64,000 bases of DNA, from positions 1,054,001-1,118,000 of the forward strand of contig MOWL01000046.1 of NCBI GenBank assembly GCA_002110485.1, in the 5' to 3' direction. The notes below the pieces were generated by a model. The model ran no database searches. It was not told where the DNA came from and worked only from the letters and a program-made list of their open reading frames with translations. Below are positions 24,670 through 35,541 of this stretch, in pieces (position 1 is the first letter of the stretch; every line of letters starts with the position of its first letter). Both the position numbers and the translations under genes were made by a program. This DNA is from Emergomyces orientalis (taxonomy: Eukaryota; Ascomycota; Eurotiomycetes; Onygenales; Ajellomycetaceae).

Positions 24670-27033
24670 TTAAGCAGATCCCCCCGAACCAATCAAGCCA
24701 AGATTAGCCACAAAAGCATTGAATGCGGGCCTAGGCAGCGCCTTCGTAAAACCATCCGCCTTATTCTCCGTTGAGCTGACGTGCCGAATAAGGAGCTCCT
24801 TTTTAGCCACTAGATCGCGTAATATATGGTAGCGGACTTCAATATGCCTCGAGCGCTTAGTTAAAGACTCGCCGTTAGCTAGATCAATGGCACCTTTATT
24901 ATCAATATGCAGATTATTGGAAAGAACATAGCCATCCGCATTCTCAAGCAGTCCCGCATCATGCAGCATATCTTTAAGCCAAATCAGCTCGCACGCAGCT
25001 TCGCTAGCAGCAATATACTCAGCTTCAGTTGTGGACTTCGCCGTAGAGATCTGCCGCTGCGAACGCCATGATACGGGAGCTCCATTGATCATTATAATAT
25101 AGCCCGTAGTCGATTTATATTGGGGGTCTGCACCCGCCCAATCTGAATCCGCGTAGGCCATGGGAGCCAGCCCTTCGTCCCCTATATTCCTCTTATACAG
25201 AATGCCCGTAGTCCTAGTCTTCTTCATATAGCGGAGAACATGCTTCAAAGCAGCCCAGCACTCCTTATTTGGGCGAGAATTGAATCGCGATAAATAATTT
25301 ACCGCGAACATTATATCCGGTCTGGTGCTTGTAACCAGATATTGAAGAGACCCAAGCCCTTGACGATATCGCGTAGCCGTAAAATCATCATCAAGGCCCT
25401 TATCCTCATCCGGCGAGAACTGGAGCTTTGTGCCAGCATTCATGGGGGTTGGTGCCGGATTGATTGCAGTCATGCCAAAATCATCAAGGATCTCATCAAT
25501 ATAGCGTGTTTGCGTGACCAGTAAATCACCATTACGGCCCGCAATTTCCATACCTAAGTATGGCTTATCATCGTCGATTCTTTTGGTGTCAAAACGCTTC
25601 GCAATCTCATCGAGAACCCAGTCAATATCATGCTCATTGGGCCCCGTAACGCGGCAGTCATCAACGTGCAGCGTCAAATACACCTTACGGATGGGGTGAT
25701 ATAGGAATCCGCCGTCATACGGTGATATGCGGAAACCAATCGAAGTGAGATGCTCAGTGGCAAGAAAATACCACGTCCTCGCAGCTTGCTTCAGCCCATA
25801 CAGGCTCTGGCGAACCAGGCCAACTAGATTGCCCCTGCCATGTTTTATGCCCGTCGGGAGCTGCATATAGATCATTTCTTCCTGTGGCAGCACGCCATTA
25901 AGGAATGCAGACACGTAATCAATTGCCTTCGATTTCCATCCCCTAGCCGTAGAGATCGCGAATAGGCTTCTGGTTGTAGGACCAGAGACAACGGCAGCGT
26001 AAGACTTCGTATAATGGACTCCTCGCTGCTGAAGGAATCCGCGAACCACCCATCGTGCGCGAAAGCGGATGGTTTCTCCCTTATTATTTAATTTGCGGTC
26101 ATATACCCATTTACCCGTAAGAACATCCATATCCGGGGACCGCTCAGTAATAACATATGTTTTCTTTTGATTGAACATATCGACCTCCTTCCTCATTGCT
26201 TCGAGCCAATGATGCCAATCAGGGCTCCGTCGAGCCTCCGCTAAGGTCGTGGGACGGTCCGTAAGGGTACTAAGCACGGGCTCATCACCATTATCATTAG
26301 CATGCTCGTCAGACTCATTAAGGAGATCAACATCACTGTTTATAAGATAGGTAGGCTCAATGGCCTCCTCCAGATCCCCATTGACAAGCATCTTCATGAT
26401 GTGCGGCCGCTCCCTTGCCAGGCGCCGCAGGAGACAGTGCTGCCATCCATCCGCAGGATTCAAAACATCGAGCTCATCCGGTATGTTATTTGGCTCATGA
26501 GGAGCCGGAAGAGCGGCATTAATGAATGACACGTCCTCCACGAGAGCTTCATCAAAAACCACATCTCGTGCTATCTCCAACCTGCGTGCATCAGGGTCCC
26601 ATATGCGAACTTGATGAAGGCCCTGATAACCCACAAAGATCCATTCTTTCCCATCCGTTCTATCCGCAAGCTTATTAGTAACTCGCAGATCCTTCTTGTA
26701 GACCTTGCAGCCCCATCTATGCAGCCAATTCGCCGTGGGCTGCACCCCCATCCATGCTTCAAAGGGGGTCAGCGGAGACCCCTCCTTGCACCCGTAAAGC
26801 TTCGTAGAGGTGGGAGACATATTGATCAACATAACGGCAGCCTGCATGGCCTCACCCCATAGGTCCCTAGGCTGCCCGCTATCGAATAGCAAGCTCCTAG
26901 TTCTTTCGATTATTATGCGGTTCGCACGTTCCGCTGGACCATTTGATTGTGGGGTATATGGCGTAGTCGTCTCATAGGCAATGCCTCGCTGTTTACAAAA
27001 AGCTTTTAATTCATCGCTCTTGATGGCCGTGTC
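24670..27033 (-). mobile_element. Ty1/copia retrotransposon, 3' part of pol (integrase-RT-RNase H), 5'-truncated
   Basis: The frame is open from 27033 to the stop at 24670 (787 codons). It begins inside the integrase core (KSDELKAFCKQRGIAYETTT, then TPYTPQSNGPAERANR). The RVT_2 reverse transcriptase follows, with GKWVYDRKLNNKG, AIDYVSAFLNG, SLYGLKQAARTWY and the catalytic LHVDD box (YVDD variant). RNase H comes last, with its acidic residues in AYADSDWAG, TTEAEYIA, HIDNKGAIDL and NKADGFTK. Gag, protease, the first half of integrase and the 5' LTR are missing. The remaining frame has no stop or shift, so the truncation looks recent or the piece is well preserved, and there is no obvious RIP damage by eye. 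Because it lacks the 5' half it cannot be autonomous. The order IN-RT-RH identifies copia rather than gypsy. Confidence 0.9.
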
Positions 27034-27044
27034 TTCTTCCAGCT

Positions 27045-27420
27045 GTTGTTGATGTTGTTGATGTTGTTGGTGTCCCCGTGATCTCAGATCAGCCCAGCCA
27101 CGCCAAGCTGAGTCAGCTACCGGAATATTATTCTTCCGTGGCTGTTTCAGGTTTAGCGCTCAGCCCTGCAGCCACGCCTTGGCTCAGCCACGATCTAGCC
27201 TGATTTGAAAGGAATCTTGGCGTGATCCAGGTGATCCAGGGGCTCATCTTCAAACTTCCTTCATCGACATCAAGAGCAAATTCCCTACTATATATTCTCC
27301 GTACGTACTCCGCAAATCATCGTCATACTATGAATAATATACCGAGTAACTTTACCATTAACTACTAGTATGTATCCATTTTACTAATCACCGTTTGATT
27401 TCACTGCCATCCAGATATTC
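27045..27420 (+). repeat. Possible LTR fragment of a second retroelement
   Basis: The copia frame stops abruptly at about 27033 and a different sequence starts with TGTTGTTGATGTTGTTGATG. TGTTG is a common LTR start. It is followed by a GC-rich block (CAGCCACGCC twice) and a TATATATTC promoter-like box at about 27292. I find no matching CAACA end, primer-binding site or second copy, so the right border is arbitrary and the call is weak. Confidence 0.3.
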
Positions 27421-28512
27421 ATTCCCATCCTCCCCCATTAACCTGGTAGCCCAAGGAATCCCCTCTGGAATGAGGAAAATTATCGCTTCTAATTACCTTT
27501 ATTCAGGAAATAGAATGCATTAAAGGGACCTGCAAATGCAGATTGTCTCAAATTTTACAAGAACTCTGTCATAATGGAAACTCCAGAGCCACAGAAACTA
27601 CTTCCACTAAAAGGTGCCATGTATGGATGCTAGCTAAAGTCACATGTCCACGCTCATGTTTGGACGGCCCCTTGCGTTGGACACCGGGTAAAGCTCCGTG
27701 GCCGCATCTCGCGTAGGGGATACAGACGCCCTGACCCGTGCGGGTGCAGGTTAACTAAGGGTTAGCAAAATTGGTGATATACGGTGTGCTAGCTTCTTCC
27801 TTGCTTTTATTACTACTAAGCTTTTGTGTGCGAACGGCTCTTTAATGGCTGTTGACGCTTCGTGGACTATGGACTATGTATCTTAATACCGCGATAACCA
27901 TTCCGGTATGACCCCCCCCCCCCCCCCGGATGGAACCTCCTACAGGATGGACCCTACCCGACTCCAACGAGGAAAAGCAAAAAGGGCAGTTCCAACCAAA
28001 GCCTTCACCTCAGCCGAATTATGCGAGACGGCACATCCGGGGGGGCACCATTGAATGGATGGGATCCATGCACTCCACCCTGACAATTTATCGTCTATGG
28101 AGAGGGCATACTACGTAGGAAGAACTGTCTACCGACCACTCCCCACTTTACTACCGACAATTGACATGAGAACAATACAAGGTGTTGAAGAAGTTCCAGG
28201 TTAGAGCGGGATAGGATCAAATATTTTTTCCTAAGTTGTTCATTGGGAAGTGGTAACCCCGCCACTTTATCCTCCCATGGAAGAGAGAGGGCATAGGATG
28301 GCCCCCTCGACACTCCTGTTTAGGGGGTTTCGCTGAGTGACCTCTTTTCTTACGTCTATGAAGAGATAATGCTCGTGAATTACTCGAAAAGCCAAAGCGG
28401 CATGTTTCTGGAGCCGAAACGTCACCGCAAGTTGGGCCGAATTACCTCCTCGAGTTTTCGCGCCATATTGGTACCCTTGGGTCTGGAGTTAAGGTATTAA
28501 GCGCTCCTATCG
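27421..28512. other. Gene-poor region, probable repeat remnants
   Basis: No intact gene. There is a run of 16 Cs at 27912-27927 and a GC-rich block at about 27660-27770 that looks foreign to its AT-rich surroundings and may be old transposon sequence. The frames at 27930 and 28095 have no recognisable features. Confidence 0.4.
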
Positions 28513-28514
28513 CC

Positions 28515-28790
28515 ATGGCTACTGTCACTGCTACTGATCCAGGGACATATTTTAATTTTAATCTAGCTTGGTCCACTACATGCGATATTCATCTCCAAAA
28601 GGGGAATTACTTGGCGTGTTTGCGTATCTAAATGCTCGCTCGAAAACGTTAGGTATCTCACACAGTATTGAGGGTGGGGATAAAATCGGTGATGTCGTAC
28701 ACCGATACCCAGCACTCGACATTGCGCTCGTCGAGCTTACTCCGACACGTTTCCAATAAAACATGTCCTGGCAAAGCTACCTTGAGCCCT
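28515..28790 (+). pseudogene. Frame-shifted relic, possibly of a serine-protease-like gene
   Basis: Two overlapping frames read as one protein if a shift at about 28600 is allowed. The first, from ATG 28515, has GTYFNFNLAWSTTCDIHLQK. The second gives GELLGVFAYLNARSKTLG, then EGGDKIGDVVHRYPALDIALVELTP. A further shift near 28757 would extend it. DIALVEL is the sequence around the catalytic Asp of trypsin-like folds, and the two-part pattern looks like a family I have seen in fungal genomes as hypothetical protein. No His or Ser motif is found, and flanking sequence is not coding. Read as a decayed fragment; the protease link is tentative. Confidence 0.4.
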
Positions 28791-31700
28791 AGGACGTCTA
28801 AACGGGGGCAGTAATATTAACAATGGCCACGACGACGGGCAGGTATTCACAGCATGGTTTGAGACGGATGGAATGAGTATTGGATTTGCTATCTATTCAC
28901 TCCATATATGCGCTTCATAAGAGAAGGGTGCTCGTGCCTACAGGTAGCTGGCGTCGGGATATTCTGACGATGGGATCGTGCAACTTCAACGACAACAACA
29001 GAAACAACAGCACTAGCATCATCATCATCAGCGTCAACACCAGAAGCAACATTGGCGATGGAAACGCAGTAACGTTTTTCAGATCTTTCTTCAGATCTTC
29101 AGTGCTATGAACTGCTATACCATTCAGGGAGAGAGGTCTTCGTGCCGCACCGCTTGTAGAGGGAAGTTAGCGTGGAGGTTATTGCAGGCTTTTTCGACTC
29201 AACTAATCCCAGTGATGGGTTTTGGGATTACGTGGGGCGTGTAGCTGGTGAGCTTGAGGGGGGCGGGGTGGGAGGTTGTTTAAACGTTTTATACGGTTTT
29301 AAATGGTCAGGTCGGTAGACACATATTTTTCTGGGACAAAGTGTCCAGACAATATCCTATTCTCTGACAATACAGGATTAGTTTTGACAGCGGTTTTAAA
29401 ACTATTGCTGATATATTTATTAATTATCACTAACTGGGCAGTCTCGGCATAGTCGCTTTTCTCTTGCCACAGATGAACGGCCCGGTAAGCGAATCATCTC
29501 CCATTAGCCGCTCAGAGCCCTCCTGTGCTGTGCTGTGATCTCATCACAACAATACATCCGACGTTGTTACGTCGACGCCCCATGGCGGGATGTTTTCGCG
29601 TTTCTTTCAAAAAATTGGATTGACTTCACTCTCAATATCTATCGGAGTTGTTATTGTCTATATTGATGACATATATTGTCCAGTGCTCTGTCCGGAGCTA
29701 ATTTACTTCAATTTCAATGAATTTTTTACTACCATGAGTGGTTCTGCCGTACCACACCGTAACGGATTGGATTGGATTCCACCAGGAACGCGGTATGCGT
29801 TTTTGTCACTTACGAAATCGGATCGTGACTGACAAACTTCATGAAGATTAACGACATCAGCCAGAGCGTGAAATGATGAGCTCTTTTTTTATATATCACA
29901 TCCCCCTACCTTTACTTTTATATCTGTGAGTTTCTGGATCTTGTTTCGTGTCTCATTGTTGTCCTTGAAAGGCGGCGGCGCATCAATCACCCCTGATGCT
30001 CAAATCTCGCTGGTGTTAGTGCTCCGCGGTCAGGGGGCGCTTTAACATGGTGATGATGCGTTATTGCAACTGATTCGTGCAGATTCAACCTGTAAAATAA
30101 AGATCAACCAACTCTTGGGACATTACTGAAACCTCTAACGACGATAAATCATCAAGCTAAATCCCTACAGAGCACTCTGTAGGGTTTCTCTTGATGCAGC
30201 TGTTGGACCGGAAAATGAATTCTCTTTTATCTGAAAACCCTGGAGAAAGATCTTTGGGAAATAAAACTGTTATTTCTCACGACACTATGACATTGGGGAC
30301 AGAACCTAGAACTAGAGGCTCTTAGAGACTTTTGGCGATCCTTGGGAGGCGAGTATAACGACATTCCTGAGAATCCTAGAATAATTAGCCTGCCGACCTC
30401 CGGAAGAAAATGAGGCGCAGTGATGAGGAAATTGGCCCAGGAAAATGACGCTCTGGAAGCATATAATCACGAAAACGGCATTTATTTAAGGGTGCCACCT
30501 AGTTAGCATCGCTACAGCTGAAAATAATCCATTTCAACTCCACACTTGTCAATTCTGATTCCCACAACGTTTGCCAACAAAGTAGTATGCATATATTTGC
30601 TACTCAGCTTTAGGCACATTCATCAACTAGCAGTGTTGTCTCCAACATCTTCTATCATACAAGCGGCAGAATTATGTTTCCGTCCAAAAAGATTCATCAA
30701 CAGCTCAGAATCTGAAGAACTTCAACAGAAGAATGTTCAGTATCCCTAGTATATCCGTTATGCTAGACATCAGTCAAGAAGAACGTGTCTAATCATCAGC
30801 GCCTCCGCAGATTCGCGCAAAAGTGCGGCCAATACCATGTATGTCGACGGTCTGATCTTTCATCTTAATGAAACCGCAGGGATCCTGCTACCAACATTAT
30901 CATTTGATTGCATACCATGATCAATATCTCGCATGCAGAACCACCCTACGCCATCTGGCAGGAACAATCCAGAGCAGCAAGTCTACACCGGCCTACAGAA
31001 TTCCCTCTTTAGCCCCTGTTATTGGTACTTTTCTATCTCGTCGCCTTTTTAGGCTAGCTCTATTTCTGTTGCTCCCAAGGCCTGTCTGGGTTCTAAGGAA
31101 ATGTTTACAAAACCATCAACTTCAAAATTCGACTATTCGCCACAAACGAGAACGCTATTCTGCTCCCCTCCAGGGGAGACAGGTTGGGCGTGGTGAGGCC
31201 AACTTGGCTTCTGTTGACCCCGTGTTTTAAACTAGGAATAAATCCATCCCAGACTCGTTTTATGTCTCGCAAAGCTAATAGGATTGAGCATGGCATCGCT
31301 TGGGCCAACCGAAGCGAGATTCCGCATCTCGGCAATCAGTGCCTTTGAAACTTTTTGTCCAACACACTCTCCTGCGGAACTATGCATTGGAAGCATAGCC
31401 ACGTTTTATGAAGACAAAACACAAACTGAAATTGCTTTCTTACAAAATGATGGATACTTTTACCTGAATATATCTAAATGGTGATTTTTCCATAGCTTAC
31501 CTGTTCCCCAGATATATGGTGTCGTGGACCGCCATGATAGGAACTATCCACTTCGACTCTACCAGATCCGCTTCTCTAAGGATCAGCTGCTGAAAGCCGC
31601 GCGAAGCATCCAGACAAAATGACGGAGGAAGCCCATAGGTGTAGGGCGAGCTAGCATTATTCAAGTCTGTAGTTATGATACAAGAGTGTGCCCTGACAGA

Positions 31701-32277
31701 TAATTTATTTAGACTTTTTTTCTTTCGAAAAACGAAACAGGACTTGACTAATTGCTTTAGTTCCCCTTTTCCAGTTTCCAATTTTTTTTTTTTTTTTTTT
31801 TTTTTTACATTTCAGTTCCATCTACCTAATTTTCTAGTTTTTTTTTTATATTTTATTTAATTTTTTTACTGATTTTTATGGCCTTTGTTCCGTTCTGTAT
31901 TCCGCTTTCCCTCCTGCGTGCACCTCTGTTGCCCATCCCGGCTTCGACTGCCTTTGAAAAAATAGAAAAAATGAGAGAAGGAAAAGAGAAAAGCATCTAA
32001 TCAGTACGTTGCTGCCCTCGTCTGTTGAGCCATCAACAGTCGCCTCCGTGTTGCAAGATCAAAAACGCAAAATTGAGAGAGATATAAAAGAAAACAAAAG
32101 CAGGTAAAGAGGCGAAGGGGAGGGGGAAAAAACAAAATAGAGAAAAAGAATGAAAGAAAAGTGAAAACAAAAAGGAAAGGTCCTTACCCGCCGCCTATCA
32201 AATGTACTCCATCTGTAGCAAGTAAAAAGCAAAGGAGGTGACGCAAAAAAATTAAATTGCCAAACAACCCAGCAATG
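28791..32277. other. Gene-poor region
   Basis: 3.5 kb with no intact gene that I can support. It holds a CATCATCATCATCAG microsatellite at about 29016-29030, the long palindrome at 30150-30196, an unexplained minus-strand frame at 31497-31781, and a long T run at about 31779-31806. The last 300 bp are A/G-rich 3' flank of the helicase. Confidence 0.45.
30150..30196. repeat. 47 bp interrupted palindrome (hairpin-forming)
   Basis: The perfect inner stem has arms CCCTACAGAG (30163-30172) and CTCTGTAGGG (30175-30184) around a 2-base centre. Outer arms CATCAAG (30150-30156) and CTTGATG (30190-30196) also pair, with short AT-rich gaps. As DNA or RNA it would fold into a stem with an internal loop. 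No gene borders it. Confidence 0.7.
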
Positions 32278-35200
32278 TTAGTCATCCAGTGAACCCCGTA
32301 GCACCTCCTCAGCTGCTATACCCGCTGTCCACATCGCAGCATCATAATCGTCGTCCACATTCCGCTCTTTACCCAGCCGACCCTTCCCCCTTTTCTTGCC
32401 TATTCCCCACCGGCTTCCTGTCCGATGCTGTCCGTTGCCAGTAGCATCTGCCGGATCTTCCCCATCAACCAAACCATAACCCCCATCATAGTCTTCCTCC
32501 ACACTCTCCGCGTAAAGCAAACCCCGTTCCAAACGACTCACATACCCTTCAAGTCGTATATCATCCTCATCTTCAAATCCCTCTCCGTTTGCGGTACTCC
32601 CATTCCCATTTCTATCCACGTTGCCATTCACATTCCCATTCCCCCGCTTCTTATGCCCAGCCAACCTATCCACCCAGGCGCGTGTACTAACCCTCGTCTC
32701 CTCACTACTCTCATCGACATCCCAACACTCATTCCTCGCACAAAAGCTCAGAAATGCCCGCCACGATTCATCCTTCGACACACCAACCAGCACATCCGGG
32801 TTCCCAATGACGATCAACCCTTCCTTCGCCCGCGTCATGGCCATGTTGAACCGACGCCTTTCGCCAACCAGCCCCAGCCCGAATGACTGGTCCTGTTCGA
32901 TAAAGCGCATCTCGGCGCGCGTGCGCGTCGTGCAGATTATCAGGAAACGCGTTTCAAGGCCTTGGAATGCCTCGACGGGGCCGATGTTGACGGAGTGGAG
33001 GTTGTGGTCGCGGAAGAGGCGACGGAGATGAGTTACTTGGGTCAGGAAGGGGGTTATGACGGCAATTTCTTGTTGGGCGATCGGGCGCGCGGGGTTTGTT
33101 GAAGGGGTGTTTCTTGTCGTAGTTGCCGCGGTGGTGTTGGTAATATTGGGGTATGTTAGGCTGTTGGAATGGTCGAGAAGGGATTGTACGAGGTGCAGGG
33201 CTTTGAGAGCCTCGCCCTGGTTGAAAAGGCCGCTGCCGGTGGGGCTGTGGAGGATTTCCTCTACATCATCGAGTGAAGTGTTACAGGCGAATAGTATTGG
33301 CCAGCGATGGGGTGCTTTCCACACTGGCCAAGATGGGACCGGCCCATCTGGGTGTGCGGGAGTAGCTGAAGGGATAAGAGTGTCACTGTAAAACAAGACG
33401 GATGGCATAGCGAGTATGGACGTATGAGACCGGTAGTTGCGGGTAAGATTGGTGAATGCTGGTCGTGGAATTGGAAGCATTTCTTGTGTTAGCTTCTTAT
33501 ACGGTCCAGCATTTCGGCGAGAGAGAGGGTGATCGGCGTAGAGGGTGCGAGAGAAAAGGCGCTCGAATAGAGAGACTGAGAAGGCCGTGTTGGTGTTTGA
33601 AACTCGAGGTCCGAGCTGGTGCTCATCTCCTGCCATGATGAATAATGGCAAACTGGATTTCGAGTTAGTACCGTCAACGCTTTCCTTGACACATAATGGC
33701 GTTGCAACCACCGTTAGTGGGACACAAACCATTGGCTCTGTGGCTTGCGCTGCTTCGTCCACGATCAGGGCAGTCCAGTGAAGCATGTCCCGTGGCTTTG
33801 GTTTTATCCCTGGTGAGATGGAACCAAACATCTCGTAACCTAACTTCATTAGGTCTTGGTTGGTCAACCGCGCCCTAACAAGCATATGTGCATCCTGGCA
33901 AGTTGTCACAATGACCTTGTAATTCATCATAATTTTGAACTCCGGTATTGAAAAGAGGTCGTACTCTGTATGGGTGTATGGTAATAGCTGGTCGGGAACT
34001 TCTGCAAATGTCCTTGACCATCCATTTAGTCTGAACATGTCCCGGGGTTGCAGGTGCTTGGCTAGGCGTATGGCTAGTGTGTCCGCTGCTGGGTTGGATG
34101 GCGCACAAAGCAAAATATGAGGTTTTATTTTTTCATTCCGACGCAAAAGCTGCAGCGTGCATTCTACCACGGTTTTGGTTTTACCCGATCCTGGCACCCC
34201 AGATATCAAGAATGGAATGGTGCCAAAATTGCGAGTGATGATAGAATCAACCGCTTTCATCTGTTCGTAATTGAGGTCTTTATCTACCCAGTTGTGTTCG
34301 AAGGATCCTTTGGGGAGCGTCGTTTGCAGAGCAGCATCACTGGGCTCCGGAAATAGCATATGACGCAGCCAGTTATGTTTGTTTTCAATTGACCCAACAA
34401 CATCCTCCTTGACGTCTTCGTGATCCCATGGTCTGCCATCCGTAACGTCAACAACAGCTCTCCAGAGTGGCACAAAAAGATCCGGTTGGACAGTAAATTG
34501 GATGTTGCAGAGTCGAGATGCTGGTAGAAGATGATCGATCCGGATGATGATGGTTTCCTTCACCATAGATATCCCCCATACAATAGCGTGAAGTTGATGG
34601 CCAGAAAAGCCTGGTGCAATAGACCCAGTGAGGTTTGTCTTGTTATGGCTCAGCCATTCAGCTCCTTGCTGGGAAAGTTGCGCAAAAGGCACTATCTGGC
34701 GAACGAGTATGGTATCTCCCAGGCCAACTTTTGGAGTACCATCTTTAAGGCCAGGTACATGCAGGCTGTAAAGATTCTGTCTGGCATCCGTCAAAGTAAG
34801 TATGACGTTGTAGAGACTGCGTCCTGCTAGCTCCTGGGAATAGTTCATCCCTTCCAAGAGAAGACATTCGTCAAAATAATAAAGATAAGAGGACGGCGAC
34901 AAATTCTTAGTGTGACGGGATATTGACACGGGCACACTCTTGAGCGTAGGTAAATTTTCAACAGGTAGCGGCTCTAAAAATGAAGTCCCTGAGAATCTAG
35001 CAACATATGCCGCAAAATCGATGGTTTTCAGAAGGGTGCTATACCTATCAACCGCTGGAGATCGGTTAATGGCGATTAGATACGCCGGAACGTAGCTACG
35101 GGCATATACATCTGGTTTCCAAGTTGTTGAGCGGCCGGCCGGGTGGTTGGTGCCATCGTACATAGATCTATGACTTGGCCATGACGGCAGTTGTGGGTTA

Positions 35201-35541
35201 TGAGAGAACTGGTATGATTCATCGACGGAAAATGCTTCCCTTCTTCGTTCAAGATAATTGAGTTGATGGCCCTGAAACCCAACCAGGGTATTCTGAACTC
35301 TTGAATTCAATGTCGGGGCTGTATAACTAGCTGGGTAAGTTTGAGCCGTAACATCTTGGCGTGGAGAATTACTTGATGCCGTGGACGGAACCCCGTTTGC
35401 TTGAATTCTTAAATAATTATTTGAGAGTGGGTTTGTGGTAGTAGCTCCATTCACACCATCCACAGACACAGGCTGGCCAGAGGGGTCTATGATTGGAATT
35501 GCACACGTTCGAGGTCGTGAAAAATGAGAAGCCATTTGCAA
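32278..35541 (-). CDS. Upf1/MOV10-like SF1 RNA helicase
   Basis: Single exon, up to 1087 aa; a second Met (residue 3, MASHFSRP) is an equally good start. Motifs of the Upf1-like SF1B helicases are in order: LNYEQMKAVDSI Q-motif region (about 423), Walker A GVPGSGKTKT (448-457), CAPSNPAADTLA (motif Ib, 479), IVDEAAQATEP (motif II, 593), GDEHQLGP (motif III, 638), RNYRSH (motif IV, 701), GPVEAFQGLE (motif V, 854) and FNMAMTRAKEGLIVIG (motif VI, 898). They place it with the MOV10/SDE3 and Upf1/Sen1 group, which unwinds RNA in decay or silencing. The 400-residue N-terminus is not a CH or zinc domain I recognise. The Gly/Asn-rich tail (about 965-1030) is low complexity. The exact orthologue (SDE3-like or a fungal-specific helicase) is open. 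Confidence 0.88.
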   Translation of the reverse strand: MQMASHFSRPRTCAIPIIDPSGQPVSVDGVNGATTTNPLSNNYLRIQANGVPSTASSNSPRQDVTAQTYPASYTAPTLNSRVQNTLVGFQGHQLNYLERRREAFSVDESYQFSHNPQLPSWPSHRSMYDGTNHPAGRSTTWKPDVYARSYVPAYLIAINRSPAVDRYSTLLKTIDFAAYVARFSGTSFLEPLPVENLPTLKSVPVSISRHTKNLSPSSYLYYFDECLLLEGMNYSQELAGRSLYNVILTLTDARQNLYSLHVPGLKDGTPKVGLGDTILVRQIVPFAQLSQQGAEWLSHNKTNLTGSIAPGFSGHQLHAIVWGISMVKETIIIRIDHLLPASRLCNIQFTVQPDLFVPLWRAVVDVTDGRPWDHEDVKEDVVGSIENKHNWLRHMLFPEPSDAALQTTLPKGSFEHNWVDKDLNYEQMKAVDSIITRNFGTIPFLISGVPGSGKTKTVVECTLQLLRRNEKIKPHILLCAPSNPAADTLAIRLAKHLQPRDMFRLNGWSRTFAEVPDQLLPYTHTEYDLFSIPEFKIMMNYKVIVTTCQDAHMLVRARLTNQDLMKLGYEMFGSISPGIKPKPRDMLHWTALIVDEAAQATEPMVCVPLTVVATPLCVKESVDGTNSKSSLPLFIMAGDEHQLGPRVSNTNTAFSVSLFERLFSRTLYADHPLSRRNAGPYKKLTQEMLPIPRPAFTNLTRNYRSHTSILAMPSVLFYSDTLIPSATPAHPDGPVPSWPVWKAPHRWPILFACNTSLDDVEEILHSPTGSGLFNQGEALKALHLVQSLLDHSNSLTYPNITNTTAATTTRNTPSTNPARPIAQQEIAVITPFLTQVTHLRRLFRDHNLHSVNIGPVEAFQGLETRFLIICTTRTRAEMRFIEQDQSFGLGLVGERRRFNMAMTRAKEGLIVIGNPDVLVGVSKDESWRAFLSFCARNECWDVDESSEETRVSTRAWVDRLAGHKKRGNGNVNGNVDRNGNGSTANGEGFEDEDDIRLEGYVSRLERGLLYAESVEEDYDGGYGLVDGEDPADATGNGQHRTGSRWGIGKKRGKGRLGKERNVDDDYDAAMWTAGIAAEEVLRGSLDD

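Noticed and set aside
24399..27033. RIP-mutated transposon
   Set aside because: The pol frame is fully open, so there is no sign of heavy C-to-T damage by eye. An index was not computed.
30868..31230. A 120-codon plus-strand ORF
   Set aside because: Composition is mixed, no family is recognised, and the other frames over the same bases are equally open.
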